From Pseudobdellovibrionaceae bacterium (GTDB lineage Bacteria; Bdellovibrionota; Bdellovibrionia; Bdellovibrionales; JAMPXM01): DNA of 6,275 nt. Every line of letters begins with the position of its first letter. Within the stretch, counting starts at the first letter, position 1. Positions 4,721 to 6,275 of this stretch are shown here, one piece after another. Under the pieces are notes generated by a model that saw only the letters and a list, made by a program, of their open reading frames with translations, did no database searches and was not told the DNA's origin. The translations under genes and the position numbers were made by a program. The stretch lies in the NCBI GenBank assembly GCA_016791465.1, contig JAEUWE010000182.1:1-6275 (forward strand), in the 5' to 3' direction.

Positions 4721-6275
4721 ATTCGGTCCTTCTTATTGCTGGCCAAGACTCCTGCCTGATCGATTCAAAACAGCTTGTCGTGATCGGCGGAGCGCAATCG
4801 ACGGGGCGTAAGTTTTCAAGCCTTAAAACCAAAGGTGATTACGCTGTACTCTCACCTTCCGCGGACGGAACGTGGCAGGCGCATGTGTTGATCGGAAAAA
4901 AGCGCGGACTCCAAAAACTCTCGGCAGGGACCGTGCTTGAAGTCGAGGACTTGAGAATCGCACTTGTGCCAACGACAACCACGGCTGACAGCGCTGCTGC
5001 AGACGGTGCGTCACTGAAACAGTTTCTCGAACTCACGCGCTCGCTTGCGGAAATGAAGGAGTTAACGCCGGCGCTGAGCCGCGTGCTTGATCTCTTTCAG
5101 TCGGTGTTCGGTTTTGAAAAGGGTCTGATCATCATTAAAGATGGTTCAGGCTTTACACCTCTGGTGAGCCTCGGCCTCAAAGTGAACGATCCATGGCTCT
5201 CTGAGAACCTTGTCCAAGACACGCTCAAGTCGAGCACACCAATTTCGATCTCAAACATCGTCGGCTCTCGCTACGACAATTCGAAGAGTCTCGTCGCAAG
5301 CGGCTTCTACGCAGTCTCTTCATGGCCGCTGACACTTCGCGGAACGACTTTCGGCGCCCTTGTCGCTGGATCGCTCAAGCCCCACTCGGGCCTAAGCGAA
5401 AGCGAGCTCGCCCAGGCCGAGATTCTGGCCACACTTTCAGCGCTCATGGTGGAGCGCCACCTGCGCGAGACGTCGCTCAAAGAACAAGTGCAATCTTTGA
5501 TCTCAGTTTCTCGCGAGCAACGAAACGAAGGTCCGTTTCTTTCTCATAACGCAAAAATGCAAGAGGCCATTCGCTTGGCCCGGGATGTTTCAGGAAGTGA
5601 TCTTTCGCTTCTTATTGGCGGCGAAACTGGCGTCGGCAAAGAGGTCATGGCGAAATGGGTGCACGAACTCAGCCCTCGCGCGCAAGCCCCATTTATCGCT
5701 GTCAACTGCGCCGCCATTCCACGCGATCTCCTTGAAAGCGTTCTCTTTGGACATAAGCGCGGCGCCTTTACTGGAGCGACGAGTGATCAGATCGGGAAGT
5801 TCCAGGCCGCTCATGGCGGAACACTTTTCTTAGACGAAGTGGCCGACTTGCCGCTTGGGCTTCAAGCGAAAATCCTAAGGGCCGTACAAGAACGCTCGAT
5901 TGAACCACTTGGTTCAAATAAGAGTCTGCGCGTCGATGTTCGTTTTATCGCCGCCACTCACAAAAACGTGCGGCAAATGGTCCGCACGGGAGAGTTCCGC
6001 GAGGATCTCTACTTCCGCCTGGCCGAAGTTACGCTTGAGATCCCCGCCCTTCGCGATAGACGAGACGACATCCCCGTGATCAGCGCACAGATCCTTCGCG
6101 AACTCGGCGCTGAAGATAAGAAACTCTCGCAGGCCGCGTGGCAATGGCTGAAATCACAGACCTGGGCCGGCAACATTCGCGAACTGCGCTCGACTTTAAA
6201 ACGCGTGATTCTTCTTTCGCGCGGAAGCGAGATCGAACTTTCCGATTTTAAACGCGGCCTTCCCGACGAAGAACT
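4717..6275 (+). CDS. Sigma-54-dependent transcriptional activator (FHA-like, GAF-like and AAA+ domains), C-terminus cut by window edge
   Basis: A bacterial enhancer-binding protein; 519 codons are visible with no stop. Residues 1-85 form a strand-rich region ending in LSAGTVLEVEDLRIALVP, which resembles the end of an FHA domain but lacks the usual GR...SRxH phosphothreonine-binding residues. Residues about 100-255 look like a GAF sensor domain. The AAA+ domain (about 274-512) has Walker A GETGVGKE (302-309), GAFTGA (349-354) for sigma-54 contact, Walker B TLFLDE (369-374), arginine-finger region REDLYFRL with R428 and R434, and WAGNIREL (483-490; usually WPGNVREL). It should therefore hydrolyse ATP to open sigma-54 promoters. 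The C-terminal Fis-type DNA-binding helix-turn-helix expected in this family lies beyond the window. There is no two-component receiver domain, so input probably comes through the N-terminal domains, possibly from the translationally coupled Ser/Thr kinase upstream. Confidence 0.95.
   Translation, partial: MNSVLLIAGQDSCLIDSKQLVVIGGAQSTGRKFSSLKTKGDYAVLSPSADGTWQAHVLIGKKRGLQKLSAGTVLEVEDLRIALVPTTTTADSAAADGASLKQFLELTRSLAEMKELTPALSRVLDLFQSVFGFEKGLIIIKDGSGFTPLVSLGLKVNDPWLSENLVQDTLKSSTPISISNIVGSRYDNSKSLVASGFYAVSSWPLTLRGTTFGALVAGSLKPHSGLSESELAQAEILATLSALMVERHLRETSLKEQVQSLISVSREQRNEGPFLSHNAKMQEAIRLARDVSGSDLSLLIGGETGVGKEVMAKWVHELSPRAQAPFIAVNCAAIPRDLLESVLFGHKRGAFTGATSDQIGKFQAAHGGTLFLDEVADLPLGLQAKILRAVQERSIEPLGSNKSLRVDVRFIAATHKNVRQMVRTGEFREDLYFRLAEVTLEIPALRDRRDDIPVISAQILRELGAEDKKLSQAAWQWLKSQTWAGNIRELRSTLKRVILLSRGSEIELSDFKRGLPDEE

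Noticed and set aside
1..6275. tRNA or rRNA genes, CRISPR arrays, insertion sequences, attachment sites
   Set aside because: No cloverleaf, spaced direct repeats, transposase or terminal inverted repeats were seen. The window is almost fully occupied by the five genes and short intergenic regions.

Overview
The window carries five protein-coding genes, two of them cut by the window edges. I saw no RNA genes, insertion sequences or CRISPR arrays. By eye the GC content is moderate, in the low-to-mid 50s percent. An LPS-heptose kinase points to a Gram-negative. A Ser/Thr kinase with a PEGA domain, paired with a GAF-containing sigma-54 activator, is a combination typical of Bdellovibrionota and Myxococcota. 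The moderate GC and short intergenic gaps make a Bdellovibrionota-like bacterium my preferred guess. This is inference, not proof.

Layout. From the left edge to 752 on the minus strand is the N-terminal part of the heptose-7-phosphate kinase (HldE/RfaE domain I). A 165-base divergent intergenic region separates it from a plus-strand glutamate dehydrogenase (918-2231), and holds a near-consensus sigma-70-type promoter for that gene. A strong intrinsic terminator follows the dehydrogenase. A convergent minus-strand SGNH/GDSL esterase lipoprotein (2369-3061) comes next. The 137 bases between the two convergent genes contain a 19-base inverted repeat, the terminator and a perfect 28-base palindrome next to the esterase stop codon.

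After a second divergent region (3062-3232), a two-gene plus-strand unit begins. It consists of a membrane-anchored Ser/Thr protein kinase with a C-terminal PEGA domain (3233-4720), then a sigma-54-dependent activator (4717 to the right edge). The activator has an FHA-like N-terminus, a GAF-like domain and an AAA+ domain. The two genes overlap by four bases (GTGA), and the second has a strong Shine-Dalgarno inside the first.

Functionally the left half is housekeeping: LPS inner-core precursor synthesis, glutamate/2-oxoglutarate interconversion and a cell-envelope esterase. The right half looks like a dedicated signalling module in which an envelope-facing kinase is co-produced with a transcription activator. 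It is the most interesting part of the window. Its kinase start lacks a visible Shine-Dalgarno and lies just downstream of an operator-like inverted repeat.
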